A stretch of 64,000 nucleotides of DNA from Streptosporangium carneum (GCF_027922005.1 NZ_BSEV01000023.1:62001-126000), one strand, 5' to 3'. Positions 34,680-44,304 are shown, counted from the stretch's first letter. Numbers and translations: made by a program. Notes: generated from the letters alone by a model not told the origin.

Positions 34680-35768
34680 CTATCCGGGAGCGTCGCCGAA
34701 GACGTCCCGGTGGGCGATGGACAGGGCGGTGAACAGGGCGCCGTGCAGGACGGCGTTGCCCTCGACCGTGCTCGCGCGCACCTGGGTGGGGACGGGGGAG
34801 AGGGCTGCGAGGTGTTCGGCCGCCCGCGCGGCCAGCGTGTCCCCTCCGGAACGGCCCGTCTCCCCGCTGAGGACCACGAGGCCCGGGTCCAGGACCGCGA
34901 CCGTGGTGAAGGCCACCCGCGCGATCCTGGCGGCGAGGGCGTCCTGGTCGAGTCCCCTGACGGCCTCGGTGCCCAGCAGGTCGCAGAAGGAGCCCTCCGG
35001 CAGGCCGAGCGAGGCGATCTCGCCCGCTCCTCCCGACGCGCCCCTGCGCAGTCTTCCGCCGAGCGTGACCGCCGCGCCCACGCCGTTGTCCATCCAGAGC
35101 AGGACGAAGTCCTCACGCCCCCGCGCGGCTCCGGCGCGGTGCTCGGCGACGGCGGCCAGGTTGACGTCGTTCTCCAGGGTGACCGGGGCGTCGATCCGAT
35201 GGCTCAGCACCTGGAGCAGGTTCGGCCGCCAGCCGGGCACGCCGTTGTCCCCCGCGAGTTCACCGCTGTGCGGGTTCACCAGCCCCGGCGCGCCCAGCAC
35301 GACCGCGTGCATGCTCCTGGAGCCGGCCGCCTCCGCGACGGTCGCGGCGATGAGCCTGGCCAGCTGGTCGCCCGGCCCGCCCGAGAGGCGGTACTCCGTG
35401 CGGCGCTCGCCTCCCGGCGGGCGCGCGGCCTCGATCCGGCGTCTCGCCGAACCGACCGGCCTGCCGGTGATGTCGGCGACGGTCGCGGTGACCGTGTCGA
35501 GCCGTACGTCCACTCCGGCCACGTGGGCGCGCTCCGCCACGATGCCGTAGACGCGGGCGTTCGGTCCTCGCCGGTCGTCGCCGCTCTTGCCGACGACCTC
35601 GATCAACCCGTTCGTCCGCAGGCGTTCGACGAGGTCGGACACGGTCGGGCGGGACAGGCCCGTCAGCGCCCGCAGCTGCGGAGCCGTAAGGGTGCCGTGT
35701 TCGAGCATCAGGTCGAGGGCGAGACGGTCGTTGATCGCTCTGGCCATCTGCGGGGTAGCGGTCCTCAT
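34680..35768 (-). CDS. ROK family transcriptional regulator
   Basis: 362 aa. N-terminal winged helix (LRALTGLSRPTVSDLVERLRTNGLIEVVG) followed by a ROK sugar-kinase-like domain (VAGVDVRLDTVTATVADITG, VVLGAPGLVNPHSGEL, LENDVNLAAVAEH, GVGAAVTLGGRL). The zinc-binding CxCGxxGC motif of true ROK kinases is absent, so it is a regulator of the NagC/XylR type. It is divergent from an MFS gene 45 bp away and probably controls it. Confidence 0.92.
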   Translation of the reverse strand: MRTATPQMARAINDRLALDLMLEHGTLTAPQLRALTGLSRPTVSDLVERLRTNGLIEVVGKSGDDRRGPNARVYGIVAERAHVAGVDVRLDTVTATVADITGRPVGSARRRIEAARPPGGERRTEYRLSGGPGDQLARLIAATVAEAAGSRSMHAVVLGAPGLVNPHSGELAGDNGVPGWRPNLLQVLSHRIDAPVTLENDVNLAAVAEHRAGAARGREDFVLLWMDNGVGAAVTLGGRLRRGASGGAGEIASLGLPEGSFCDLLGTEAVRGLDQDALAARIARVAFTTVAVLDPGLVVLSGETGRSGGDTLAARAAEHLAALSPVPTQVRASTVEGNAVLHGALFTALSIAHRDVFGDAPG

Positions 35769-35813
35769 TTATCCCCTTTTAATCAGGAAGCCTGCCTGTT
35801 AGTTTTTCACAGC
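35769..35813. promoter_or_regulatory. Shared ROK/MFS control region
   Basis: The 45-bp gap is AT-rich and holds TTAATCAGG and CCTGTTAG as an imperfect inverted repeat (about 35780-35802), the type of site a ROK regulator binds. No ribosome binding site is seen before the MFS start. Confidence 0.45.
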
Positions 35814-36986
35814 ATGCGCAACGACAATCAACGGGCCCGCATAGCGGTCGCGGCGGTGTTCACTGCCCATGGCGCGGTCTCGGGAAGTATGGCGACTCGC
35901 GTTCCGTGGTTGCAGGACCATCTGCATCTCGGCCCCGCCGAACTGGGGCTCGCCCTGTTCTGCCCCGCCCTCGGAGCCTTCGTCGCCATGCCGATGTCAG
36001 GCCGCCTCGTCCATCGGTACGGCGGGCGCGCGGCCACGAGGGTCCTGCTCGCCCTGTGGTGCGCCGCGCTCGCCCTTCCCTCCCTGTCTCCGGGCTTCGT
36101 CTGGTTGTGCGCGGCGTTCCTCGTGTACGGCGCCGTCTCCGGCATGTGCGACGTCACGATGAACGCCCAGGGGGTGATCGTGGAGCGGCGTCTGGAGCGC
36201 TCCATCATGTCCGGGCTCCACGGGATGTGGAGCGTGGGCAGCCTGACCGGCGCGGGGATAGGCGTGGTCGCGGCGCAGGCCGGGGTCGACGCGCGCGTCC
36301 ATCACGGGGCGATGGCCGCGGTGCTCCTGCTCGTCGGCTGGGTGGCGAGCCGGGGGCTGCTCGACACGCGCTCCGAGCCGGGCAGGCAGGCGCCGCCCCG
36401 CTTCGCCGTGCCCTCGCGGGCGGTCGTCGCCATCGGCGCCGTCGGTTTCTGCGCGACCTTCGCCGAGGGCGCGAGCATGAACTGGGCCGCGGTGTACGTC
36501 AAGGACGTCACCGGCGCGGGTCCCGGTCTCGCCGCGGCGGGCTACGCGACGTTCGCCCTCGCCATGGCCGTCACCCGGCTGGCCGGAGACCTGGTCGTCC
36601 GCAGGCTCGGCCCGGTCGCGACCGTCCGCGCGGGCGGCCTGCTCGCCGCGCTCGGCGGAACGGTGATCGTCCTCGCCCGCACCCCGCTTCTGGGGATCGC
36701 GGGCTTCACCCTGGTCGGGCTGGGGGTGGCCGTGATCGTCCCGCTGACCTTCGCCGCGGGCGGCAACGCGACCCCGACTCCCAGCCAGGGCGTCGCGGGC
36801 GTCGCGACGATCACCTATCTGTCGGGGCTGGCGGCCCCCGCGGCCACCGGCTGGATCGCCCATCTGACGTCACTGCCCGCCACCTTCGGCCTGATCGCGG
36901 CCATCACCCTGGTGGGAGCCGTCATCGCGGGGGCCCTGCGTCCGGCCACGCCGCGAGAGGCGCCGTCCGAGGCGGGCAGGGCCTGA
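35814..36986 (+). CDS. MFS transporter
   Basis: 390 aa, 12 helices. GSMATRVPWLQDHLHLGPAELGLALFCPALGAF then RLVHRYGGRAATR is the usual loop 2-3 arrangement, with GFCATFAEGASMNWAAVYV in the second half. It resembles the YbjJ/inner-membrane MFS group often paired with ROK regulators. Substrate likely a sugar or sugar derivative, by association only. ATG 35814 lacks a Shine-Dalgarno sequence. Confidence 0.88.
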   Translation: MRNDNQRARIAVAAVFTAHGAVSGSMATRVPWLQDHLHLGPAELGLALFCPALGAFVAMPMSGRLVHRYGGRAATRVLLALWCAALALPSLSPGFVWLCAAFLVYGAVSGMCDVTMNAQGVIVERRLERSIMSGLHGMWSVGSLTGAGIGVVAAQAGVDARVHHGAMAAVLLLVGWVASRGLLDTRSEPGRQAPPRFAVPSRAVVAIGAVGFCATFAEGASMNWAAVYVKDVTGAGPGLAAAGYATFALAMAVTRLAGDLVVRRLGPVATVRAGGLLAALGGTVIVLARTPLLGIAGFTLVGLGVAVIVPLTFAAGGNATPTPSQGVAGVATITYLSGLAAPAATGWIAHLTSLPATFGLIAAITLVGAVIAGALRPATPREAPSEAGRA

Positions 36987-37096
36987 TCGGGGCCGGAGGA
37001 CTCCGCGCGCCGGCCCAGGACGCCGTACGGCTCCGCGGCCCCCGAAAGGCCTCCTCCGCCCGGAATAGACGGGCGGCGTCCCGGGTTGCCGCGGTC

Positions 37097-37825
37097 ATGG
37101 AGCCGATCACACGTGGGCGGGTCCGCGTCGAGCGGGCCGCGAAGAGGGTGCGGGTCTTCTTCGGAGGCAGGGCGGTCGCCGACACCACCAGGGCGCTGCT
37201 GGTCTGGGAGATCCCCTACTACCCGACCTACTACTTCCCCCGTGAGGACGTCGCCGTCGAGCTGAGGCCCAACGGCCGCGGCGTGCGCTCGCCGAGCCGG
37301 GGGGAGGCGGTGCTGTACGACGTGGAGGGCGTGGCCGACGCGGCGCTGGCCTACCCCGACTCGCCGATCGAGGAGCTGCGCGACCACGTGCGCTTCGAGT
37401 GGGAGGCGGCCGACGCCTGGTTCGAGGAGGACGAGGAGGTCTACGTCCACGCCCGCGACCCCTACACCCGGGTGGACGTCCTCCACTCGTCACGGCACGT
37501 CCGCGTGGAGGTCGACGGCGTGACCGTCGCCGACTCCCACAGCCCCAGGATCCTGTTCGAGACCGGCCTGCCGCCGCGTTACTACCTGCCCAAGACCGAC
37601 GTCCGCCTCGACCTGCTCAGCCCCACGGACACCGTGACCCGCTGCCCCTACAAGGGAACCGCCGAGTACTGGAGCGTGAACGGCCGCCCGGACCTGGCCT
37701 GGTCCTACCGGACGCCGCTGGAGGAGAGCGGGCGGGTCGCCGGGCTGATCTGCTTCTACGACGAGAAGGTCGACGTCTACGTGGACGGCGTCCTGCAGGA
37801 GCGCCCGAAGACGCCGTTCTCCTGA
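37097..37825 (+). CDS. DUF427 protein with tandem domains
   Basis: 242 aa. Two DUF427 repeats: residues about 5-110 (RVRVFFGGRAVADTTRALLVWE...YYFPREDV) and about 125-235 (HVRVEVDGVTVADSHSPRILFE...YYLPKTDV...CPYKGTAEYWS). DUF427 is a small beta fold of unknown function, common in actinomycetes as one or two copies. ATG 37097 has no strong ribosome binding site. The stop abuts the convergent toxin gene with no spacer. Confidence 0.9.
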   Translation: MEPITRGRVRVERAAKRVRVFFGGRAVADTTRALLVWEIPYYPTYYFPREDVAVELRPNGRGVRSPSRGEAVLYDVEGVADAALAYPDSPIEELRDHVRFEWEAADAWFEEDEEVYVHARDPYTRVDVLHSSRHVRVEVDGVTVADSHSPRILFETGLPPRYYLPKTDVRLDLLSPTDTVTRCPYKGTAEYWSVNGRPDLAWSYRTPLEESGRVAGLICFYDEKVDVYVDGVLQERPKTPFS

Positions 37826-38248
37826 TCAGGTCGGCAGGTCGAACGGATTGACGACGGACACCCCCGTGCCGTCGAAGTCCTTGACGTTCCGGCTCACGAG
37901 CGTCCAGCCGTTCACCCGGGCCGTCGCGGCGATCAGGCCGTCCGCCGTCGGGAGGGGGCGTATGGCGTTCAGCCGCCCCCACTCCTCGGCGACTTCCGAG
38001 GTGATCGGGACGATGCGATCTCCGAACTGCCGGTGAAGGTCGTGGAGCCAGCGTTCCAGAGAGGTCGCCTGTACGGGGTCACGGCGCCGACAGCGTTCGA
38101 CTCCGCAGCGGATCTCGCCGACCGTCAGGCTGCTGAGATAAAGGGTGGGGCCGTGAGTGGCGCTGATCCAGCCCCTGACTCGAGGGCTTCCGTTCCGTTT
38201 GAGGGTTTCGGAGACCACGTTCGTGTCGAGCAGATAGCCGATGCCCAT
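37826..38248 (-). CDS. PIN domain ribonuclease toxin (VapC-like)
   Basis: 140 aa. YLLDTNVVSE holds the first acidic residue and the N of the PIN active site, TVGEI the second (Glu), and LPTADGLIAATARVNG plus VKDFDGTG the last Asp pair. PIN toxins cleave tRNA or rRNA when free of antitoxin. The start overlaps the antitoxin stop by one base (TGATG). Confidence 0.9.
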   Translation of the reverse strand: MGIGYLLDTNVVSETLKRNGSPRVRGWISATHGPTLYLSSLTVGEIRCGVERCRRRDPVQATSLERWLHDLHRQFGDRIVPITSEVAEEWGRLNAIRPLPTADGLIAATARVNGWTLVSRNVKDFDGTGVSVVNPFDLPT

Positions 38249-38499
38249 CAGTCGAAGTCGATCTCTCGGGGAAGATCACGGTTCCGGGGGAACTCGATGT
38301 CGTCATCCCAGTCGGGATCGGCGAGAAGAAACCGCCTGAAGTCGGGGGCGTCGCCTTTGAGGCGGCGGTACTCGGCGATGTCGATGACGACGGCCACTTC
38401 CTCTCCGTGCCTGGTGACCACCTGGGGCCCTTCGTTCACCGCACGCCGTACGACCTCGCTGAAGCGCTGCTTCGCCTCCTGGACCTGCCATCCGGTCAT
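38248..38499 (-). CDS. Phd/YefM-type antitoxin
   Basis: 83 aa. The N-terminal DNA-binding fold is clear (WQVQEAKQRFSEVVRRAVNEGPQVVTRHGEEVAVVIDIAEYRRL); the C-terminal acidic tail should wrap the toxin. AGGAGGTG precedes the ATG. Operon order antitoxin-toxin with 1-bp overlap is standard for autoregulated type II systems. Confidence 0.9.
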   Translation of the reverse strand: MTGWQVQEAKQRFSEVVRRAVNEGPQVVTRHGEEVAVVIDIAEYRRLKGDAPDFRRFLLADPDWDDDIEFPRNRDLPREIDFD

Positions 38500-38511
38500 C
38501 CGGCACCTCCT

Positions 38512-38539
38512 GTCTAGTCAGTCTAGATTCAGAGTAGAC
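38512..38539 (-). promoter_or_regulatory. Likely autoregulatory operator of the toxin-antitoxin pair
   Basis: GTCTAG is repeated at 38512 and 38521, and TAGAC at 38535 completes an inverted repeat with the second copy. It lies just upstream of the antitoxin ribosome binding site. Confidence 0.5.
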
Positions 38540-38564
38540 CGGTGCGCGCTCGAAAGCGTCGAAT

Positions 38565-38591
38565 GCCGCTGCCGCTGCCGCTGCCGCTGCC
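38565..38591. repeat. GCCGCT hexamer repeat
   Basis: About four and a half uninterrupted copies of GCCGCT, between the toxin-antitoxin promoter and the lipoprotein gene. Confidence 0.85.
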
Positions 38592-38654
38592 GGAGCGAGC
38601 GACGATGTCCGTGCGGCGGACGTGGTCCCGGCGGGCGGGTCCGGGGCATAAAAA

Positions 38655-38700
38655 TCACTTAAACAAATATGCTTAATCCCTGTTTAGCGCCTTCTCGTTA
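38655..38700 (+). promoter_or_regulatory. AT-rich promoter region of the ABC/two-component operon
   Basis: An AT-rich patch in otherwise GC-rich DNA just upstream of the lipoprotein. TAAACA (38660) and TGTTTA (38681) form an inverted repeat that could be an operator for the operon's own response regulator. Confidence 0.35.
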
Positions 38701-38710
38701 GAAAGCCGGT

Positions 38711-39205
38711 ATGGCAGATACGAGAATCCGGATCGCCGCTCTTGTGATGATCCCGCTCATCCTCGCCGGGTGCGGGCAGGGGGCGGGCCCGGGAGTGGAC
38801 TCCACGGGGAACGGCACGGCCGCGGGCGCTTCGCCCAACCCGTCCGCCGACCCGGCGAAGTACGCGTCATGCCTGCGTGAGCACGGCCTCACCGTGGTCG
38901 AGGACGGCGACTCGCTCCGCATCGACGCGCCCGACCCGAAGACGGGAGACGCCGCGAGGGAGGCCTGCAAGCAGTACGCGCCGGACCGGCCGGGAATGTC
39001 GGGCGAGGAGAAGAAGAAAATCATGGACCAGGCCCTGGCGTTCACCGCGTGCATGCGTCGGCGCGGGGTCACCATGGCCGATCCCGAGCAGAACGCGGAG
39101 GGCGGCGTCAAACTGAACATGCCGCAGGGGGCGGAGGGAGACTCCCCCGCCGTGCAGGCGGCTCAGCAGGCGTGCCGGTCCCTGATGCCGGGGCGCCCGC
39201 GGTGA
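38711..39205 (+). CDS. Lipoprotein
   Basis: 164 aa. Lipobox LILAGC after a short hydrophobic segment gives a clear lipidation Cys at about residue 21. The mature part has four further Cys in two similar blocks (YASCLREHGLTV and FTACMRRRGVTM, each later followed by another Cys), suggesting an internal duplication with disulfides. Function unknown. It is the first gene of a run with a MacA-like adaptor (GTGA overlap), ABC transporter and two-component system. Confidence 0.82.
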   Translation: MADTRIRIAALVMIPLILAGCGQGAGPGVDSTGNGTAAGASPNPSADPAKYASCLREHGLTVVEDGDSLRIDAPDPKTGDAAREACKQYAPDRPGMSGEEKKKIMDQALAFTACMRRRGVTMADPEQNAEGGVKLNMPQGAEGDSPAVQAAQQACRSLMPGRPR

Positions 39206-40260
39206 GCCGCAGGGCCACAGTGGTGGGCGTCGTCGCGGTCGCGGTCGGAGGCGGGGCGGCGGCAGCCGTTCTCAACGCCGGACCGGCGACTCCCGGCGGA
39301 GGACCGGCGACGCCACAGACGGGCGTGACCGCCCCCGCGAAGGCCACCGCGGGGATCACCCGTTCGGACCTGGTGGACACCAGGAGGTTCGGCGGCACGC
39401 TGGGCTACTCGGGGCGCAGGGTCCAGCCCAACCGGGCGCGGGGCGTCGTGACCGGGACACGCCCCGAGGGGACGGTCGTGCGGCGCGGCGGATGGCTCTA
39501 CAAGGTCGCCCGCCGTCCGGTCGTCCTCATGTACGGCTCCATCCCCATGTACCGGAGCCTCGCCCCGGGCTCGGGAGGCGGAGACGTCGGACAGCTGGAA
39601 CGCAACCTGGTCGCGCTCGGCTACGACCCGGGCACGGTCGACGACGACTTCACGTGGGCGACCGCGCGGGCCGTACGGCGCTGGCAGGGCGACAGCGGCC
39701 TGACCAGGACGGGCTCGGTCGACGCCGGCCAGGTCGTCGTGGCCTCGGGGCCGCTGCGGATCGCCGGGAACACCGCGGAGAAGGGCGACACCGCCGGGCG
39801 GACGGTGGTCACGACCACGAGTACCCGGCGGACCGTCCACATCGACCTGCAGACGGCCTACCAGCGGTTCGCCCGCGTGGGGGCGAAGGTGACGGTGGAA
39901 CTGCCGGACGGCCGCACGGTCAGGGGCCGGATCTCCTCGGTCGGCGTCACCGCCAGGGTCGGGGCGGACAGGGACAGCCCCGCGACGATCGACGTCGACG
40001 CCACCGTGGCCGGTGGGCTCGGTCGCCTCGACCAGGCCCCCGTCACCGTCGACCTGCGGACCGAGCGGCGGGAGAACGTGCTGTCGGTGCCGGTCGAGGC
40101 GCTTGTCGCGCTGCGTGAGGGGGGCTACGGAGTGCGGGTCGTCGACGGCTCCGCCACACGTGTGGTCGCCGTCAGGACCGGCCTGTACGCGGTGAGCCGC
40201 GTCGAGATCACCGGAGACGGCCTCACCGAGGGCATGAAGGTCGAGGTCCCGCGGACATGA
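39202..40260 (+). CDS. MacA-like adaptor with peptidoglycan-binding domain
   Basis: 352 aa. One N-terminal signal/anchor helix ([19 protein letters not shown]). Residues about 130-170 are a PG_binding_1 domain ([21 protein letters not shown]...[10 protein letters not shown]); the flanking parts ([63 protein letters not shown]) resemble membrane-fusion/adaptor proteins. In Gram-positives such adaptors link a MacB-type transporter to the cell wall. GTG start in a GTGA overlap with the lipoprotein. Confidence 0.85.
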   Translation: MSRRATVVGVVAVAVGGGAAAAVLNAGPATPGGGPATPQTGVTAPAKATAGITRSDLVDTRRFGGTLGYSGRRVQPNRARGVVTGTRPEGTVVRRGGWLYKVARRPVVLMYGSIPMYRSLAPGSGGGDVGQLERNLVALGYDPGTVDDDFTWATARAVRRWQGDSGLTRTGSVDAGQVVVASGPLRIAGNTAEKGDTAGRTVVTTTSTRRTVHIDLQTAYQRFARVGAKVTVELPDGRTVRGRISSVGVTARVGADRDSPATIDVDATVAGGLGRLDQAPVTVDLRTERRENVLSVPVEALVALREGGYGVRVVDGSATRVVAVRTGLYAVSRVEITGDGLTEGMKVEVPRT

Positions 40261-40342
40261 CCCCCGACCTCCGCCGCGATCGTGGGCGGTCGCCCGCGTC
40301 GCGGAGCAGCGGACGCCCGGCCACGCGACCGGGAGGCTCCCC

Positions 40343-41134
40343 GTGATCCCGGTGATCGAACTGGTCGGCGTGGCCAAGACGTACCCGGGCGGCGTGCACG
40401 CGCTGCGCGGTGTGGACCTGAGAGTGGAGGCGGGGGAACTGCTGGCGATCGTCGGCCCCTCGGGGTCGGGCAAGTCAACCCTTCTCCACCTGATCGGCAC
40501 CCTGGACCGCCCCTCGTCGGGCACGGTCAGAATCGCCGGGCACGACGTCGCCGAACTGGACGACCGTCAGCTCTCCGCCCTGCGGGCGCGGCACGTCGGT
40601 TTCGTGTTCCAGCGCTTCCACCTGGCCGACGGCGTGCCGGCGATCGACAACGTGGCGGACGGGCTGCTGTACGCGGGGACGCCGAGGCGGGAACGCAGAC
40701 GTCTCGCGGCCGACGCGCTCGACCGGGTCGGCCTCGGTCACCGGCTCGGTCACCGGCCGGACCAGCTGTCCGGCGGTGAGCGGCAGCGGGTCGCGGTGGC
40801 CCGCGCGGTGGTCGGCGATCCGTCGCTGCTGCTGGCCGACGAGCCGACCGGCAACCTCGACAGCGCGTCGGGCGCGGACGCGCTGGAGCTCCTGAGGGAG
40901 CTGAACGCGGCAGGCACCACGGTGGCGATCATCACCCATGACGGCGACGTCGCGGACGCGGCGCCCCGCCGGATCCGGCTGCGCGACGGCAGGGTCGTCG
41001 CCGACGAGGGCTCGCGTCCTGGCGCGGGCGTTCCAGGAGCGCGGCTCGCAGCTCCCGGGCCGGGGAACGCGGCTTCTGGGCCGGGGAACGCGGCGACCAC
41101 GCGAGACAGGGGGACAGGGAGCCGTCATGAGTGA
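40343..41134 (+). CDS. ABC transporter ATP-binding protein (MacB/LolD type)
   Basis: 263 aa. Walker [10 protein letters not shown]-loop FQRFH, signature [14 protein letters not shown], Walker [14 protein letters not shown]-switch THD. The order and GERQR form fit the MacB/LolD/FtsE class that works with FtsX-like permeases. GTG start with GGGAGG 6 bases upstream. The last 25 residues contain a duplicated GPGNAA unit coded by a 21-bp tandem repeat. Confidence 0.93.
   Translation: MIPVIELVGVAKTYPGGVHALRGVDLRVEAGELLAIVGPSGSGKSTLLHLIGTLDRPSSGTVRIAGHDVAELDDRQLSALRARHVGFVFQRFHLADGVPAIDNVADGLLYAGTPRRERRRLAADALDRVGLGHRLGHRPDQLSGGERQRVAVARAVVGDPSLLLADEPTGNLDSASGADALELLRELNAAGTTVAIITHDGDVADAAPRRIRLRDGRVVADEGSRPGAGVPGARLAAPGPGNAASGPGNAATTRDRGTGSRHE
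41057..41094 (+). repeat. 21-bp period tandem repeat at the end of the ATPase gene
   Basis: A 17-bp block GGGCCGGGGAACGCGGC is repeated at 41057 and 41078. Confidence 0.8.
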
Positions 41135-42374
41135 CCGTTCGAAGACGCCGTCCGGGCCGGGCCGTGAGCCCGCGCGGCTCCTCGGGAAGGACAGGCTGAC
41201 GCCCGCGCGGCTGGGCGTCCTGGACGTGGTCAGGGTGGGGGCGGCGGGACTGCGGAGCAGGCCGACGCGGGTCGTGCTGTCCGCGCTGGGCATCGCGCTG
41301 GGCGTCGCGACCGTGATCGCGGTCATGGGCGTCGCCTCCTCGAGCCGGGCCGGGCTGCAGCGTGAGCTCGACAGCCTCGGCACGGACATGCTGACCGTCG
41401 CTCCGGGAGACCGCCTCCTCGGCGGGCGGGCCGAGTTGCCGAAGAAGGCGGAGGCGATGATCCGAGCGGTCGGCCCGGTCCGGATGACGGGCCAGACCGG
41501 TGACACCGGTGCGCCGATCTTCCGTACCGACCGCATCCCGGCGGACCGCACCGCGGGACTCCAGGTCCGCGCGACCTCCCTGGATCTGCTGCGGATCCTG
41601 CGGACCCCCGTACGGCACGGCACGTGGCTGAACGCGGCGACGGCGGCGCAGCGGGCGGTGGTGCTGGGCACGACGGCGGCCGACCGGCTGGGCGTCACGG
41701 CGGGGGACCCCGTGTGGGTCGGCGGCCAGTGGTGGACCGTGGTCGGCGTGCTCGAGGAGTCGCCCCTCGCCGAGGAGGTCGACGCCTCGGCGCTGGTCGG
41801 TTTCCCCGCCGCGGCGGGCTTCCTCGGCTTCGACGGGCACCCGACGACGATCTACGTCAGGTCCGCGGACGAGCACGTGCAGGACGTGCGGAGCGTCCTG
41901 GCCCGCACGGCCAACCCCGAACATCCCGAGGAGGTCACCGTCAGCCGCCCCTCCGACGCGCTGGCCGCGCGCGCGGCGGCGTCGGGGGCGTTCGTCAACG
42001 TGTTGCTGGGCGTCGGCGGGGTCGCCCTGCTCGTCGGCGGCGTCGGGGTGGCCAACACCATGGTCGTCTCCGTGCTCGAGCGGCGGGGCGAGATCGGCCT
42101 GCGCCGCTCGCTCGGCGCGACCCGCGGCCAGGTGCGGCTCCAGTTCCTGATGGAGTCCCTGCTGCTGTCCGGTCTCGGAGGGGCGGGTGGCGTCGTGCTC
42201 GGTGTGGTCGCCGTCCACGCCTACGCGGCCTGGCGGGGCCTGCCCCCGGTGGCACCCGCGTGGACGCTGGGCGGCGGGCTGGCGGTGACGCTGCTGGTGG
42301 GCGTCGTCGCCGGGATCTACCCGGCGGCGCGCGCCGCCCGGATGCCGCCCACCCTGGCGCTGTCCGTCACCTGA
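41127..42374 (+). CDS. ABC transporter permease (MacB/FtsX-like)
   Basis: 415 aa. One N-terminal helix ([21 protein letters not shown]), an extracytoplasmic MacB_PCD-like region (about 80-290), then three C-terminal helices with the FtsX motif [34 protein letters not shown]. It should form a dimer powered by the ATPase and mechanotransmission with the adaptor. ATG 41127, 8-bp overlap with the ATPase gene, AGGGAG upstream. Confidence 0.92.
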   Translation: MSDRSKTPSGPGREPARLLGKDRLTPARLGVLDVVRVGAAGLRSRPTRVVLSALGIALGVATVIAVMGVASSSRAGLQRELDSLGTDMLTVAPGDRLLGGRAELPKKAEAMIRAVGPVRMTGQTGDTGAPIFRTDRIPADRTAGLQVRATSLDLLRILRTPVRHGTWLNAATAAQRAVVLGTTAADRLGVTAGDPVWVGGQWWTVVGVLEESPLAEEVDASALVGFPAAAGFLGFDGHPTTIYVRSADEHVQDVRSVLARTANPEHPEEVTVSRPSDALAARAAASGAFVNVLLGVGGVALLVGGVGVANTMVVSVLERRGEIGLRRSLGATRGQVRLQFLMESLLLSGLGGAGGVVLGVVAVHAYAAWRGLPPVAPAWTLGGGLAVTLLVGVVAGIYPAARAARMPPTLALSVT

Positions 42375-42400
42375 CCGATGCGGCCTCCGCCGATGCCCGG

Positions 42401-42450
42401 CCGACACAGACAGAGCCGACACAGACAGAGCCGACACAGACAGAGCCGAC
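42401..42450. repeat. 15-bp tandem repeat, three perfect copies
   Basis: CCGACACAGACAGAG at 42401, 42416 and 42431, then a partial copy (CCGAC), between the permease stop and the response regulator start. Confidence 0.9.
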
Positions 42451-42478
42451 GCCGACCACTTCCTAGGATCATCGAGAC

Positions 42479-43132
42479 ATGCGGGTGCTGATAGCGGAGG
42501 ACGAGCGGGTCCTGGCCGACGTCGTGGCGACCGGGCTGCGCAAGGAGAGGATGGCCGTGGACGTCGTGTACGACGGCGACGCGGCCCTGGAGCGGGCGAC
42601 GACCCATGACTACGACGTGATCGTCCTGGACCGGGACCTGCCGAGGATCCACGGCGACGAGGTGTGCCGCAGGCTCGCCGCGGAACGGGTCCCGGCCCGG
42701 ATCATCATGCTGACCGCGGCGGGCGACCTGCGCTCGAAGGTGGAGGGGCTGTCGATCGGCGCTGACGACTACCTGGCCAAGCCGTTCGACTTCCCGGAGC
42801 TGGTGGCCAGGCTGCGCGCGCTGGCCCGCAGGGTGTCCTCGCGGGTTCCCCCCGTCCTGTCCAGGGCGGGCGTCACCCTCGACCCGGCGCGGCACGAGGT
42901 GTTCAGGGACGGCCGGTACGTCGCGCTCAGCCCGAAGGAGTTCGCCGTGCTCGAGGTCCTCATGCGGGCCGAGGGGGCGGTGGTGAGCGCGGAGGACCTG
43001 CTCGAGAAGGCGTGGGACGAGAACATCAGCTACTTCACGAACTCGGTCAGGGTGACGGTGGGGACGCTGCGCAGGAAGCTGGGCCTGCCCCCGGTGATCG
43101 AGACGGTCACCGGCGTGGGGTACCGCCTGTGA
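42479..43132 (+). CDS. OmpR family response regulator
   Basis: 217 aa. Receiver domain with acidic pocket Glu7/Asp8, phosphoacceptor Asp51 (VLDRDLPR), Thr (MLTA) and Lys (AKPF); C-terminal winged helix (LSPKEFAVLEVLMRAEGAVVSAEDLLEKAW...VGTLRRKL...VTGVGYRL). It shares a GTGA overlap with the kinase gene and likely regulates the transporter operon upstream. Confidence 0.94.
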   Translation: MRVLIAEDERVLADVVATGLRKERMAVDVVYDGDAALERATTHDYDVIVLDRDLPRIHGDEVCRRLAAERVPARIIMLTAAGDLRSKVEGLSIGADDYLAKPFDFPELVARLRALARRVSSRVPPVLSRAGVTLDPARHEVFRDGRYVALSPKEFAVLEVLMRAEGAVVSAEDLLEKAWDENISYFTNSVRVTVGTLRRKLGLPPVIETVTGVGYRL

Positions 43133-44304
43133 GCGCCCGGCGCCTGCCGGTCAGGTGGCGGCTGACCGTGGTGTACGGGAGCCTGTTCTTCCTGGCCGCG
43201 GTCATCCTCGTGGTCGTCAACCACTTCGTGGTCACGCGGATCGCCGGCGAGCCGTTCGAGATCGACGGGCGTCCCGTCGGGGCCGACCTGCCCCCCGAGT
43301 CCGCGGAGCGGGCCCTCTTCCGGCATGTCGCGGCCCAGGTGAACACCTACCGGGACCAGGTGGTGGCCTCGACGGTCGTGTGGTCGATCCTGGCGACCAT
43401 GCTCGTCGGGCTGGCGGGGCTGGCCGTCGGCTGGACGGTCGCCCGGCGCGCACTGGCGCCGCTGCGCACCGTCACCGAGGCCGCCCGCCGCCTGTCGGAC
43501 AGCACCCTGCACCGCCGGATCTCGATGGACGGCCCCGACGACGAGATCAGGGAACTGGCCGACACCTTCGACTCCATGCTCGAACGGCTCGACCGGGCCT
43601 TCGACGGGCAGCGCAGGTTCGTCGCGAACGCCTCGCACGAGCTGAGGACGCCGCTCGCGATCGACAGGGCGCTGCTCCAGGTGTCGTTCGCCGATCCGGC
43701 GCTCCCGGCGGCACTGCGTCCGGTGCGTGACGAGTTGCTGGCCTCCAACGCCCGCCAGGTGCGTCTCATCGAGGGGTTGCTGACGCTGGCCCACACCGAA
43801 CGCGAGTTGACCGACCGCGAACCGGTCGACCTGGCCGATCTGGCGCGTGCCGCGCTGGCGGGGCGTCCTGAGGCCGGGACGGGACTCGCTCCCGCCCCCG
43901 CCGTCGGCGACGCCGTGCTGCTGGAACGGGTGATCGCCAATCTCGTGGACAACGCCGTCAAGTACAACGACGAGCGAGGGACGGTGAGCGTGCGGACCGG
44001 AGCCGACTCCGCCGGCTCCTTCGTCACGGTGGAGAACACCGGCCCCGAGATCGCCGGGCCTCTGGTCCCGCGCCTGTTCGAGCCGTTTCGCAGGCTGAAC
44101 GACGACCGCACGGGCTCGGCCTCGGGCGCGGGTCTCGGTCTGTCGATCGTGCGCGCCGTCGCCCACGCGCACGGCGGCGTCGCCGAGGCCGTCCCCCGCG
44201 ACGGCGGCGGTCTCGTCGTGACCGTACGGCTCCGCCCGGCCGAGGCGTTCCCGGGAGGCGACCCGCGCCGGACGAGCCCGCACGGCCGAGACGACGAGAC
44301 GTGA
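43129..44304 (+). CDS. Sensor histidine kinase
   Basis: 391 aa. Two transmembrane helices (about 10-30 and 82-103) flank a short extracytoplasmic sensor; HAMP follows; H-box NASHELRTPLA with His170; N-box LERVIANLVDNAVKYN; G-boxes GAGLGLSIVRAVAHAHGG. HPK1a type, complete. Partner is the OmpR regulator just upstream. The H-box is missing no key residue, in contrast to the kinase at 51656. Confidence 0.94.
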   Translation: MSARRLPVRWRLTVVYGSLFFLAAVILVVVNHFVVTRIAGEPFEIDGRPVGADLPPESAERALFRHVAAQVNTYRDQVVASTVVWSILATMLVGLAGLAVGWTVARRALAPLRTVTEAARRLSDSTLHRRISMDGPDDEIRELADTFDSMLERLDRAFDGQRRFVANASHELRTPLAIDRALLQVSFADPALPAALRPVRDELLASNARQVRLIEGLLTLAHTERELTDREPVDLADLARAALAGRPEAGTGLAPAPAVGDAVLLERVIANLVDNAVKYNDERGTVSVRTGADSAGSFVTVENTGPEIAGPLVPRLFEPFRRLNDDRTGSASGAGLGLSIVRAVAHAHGGVAEAVPRDGGGLVVTVRLRPAEAFPGGDPRRTSPHGRDDET

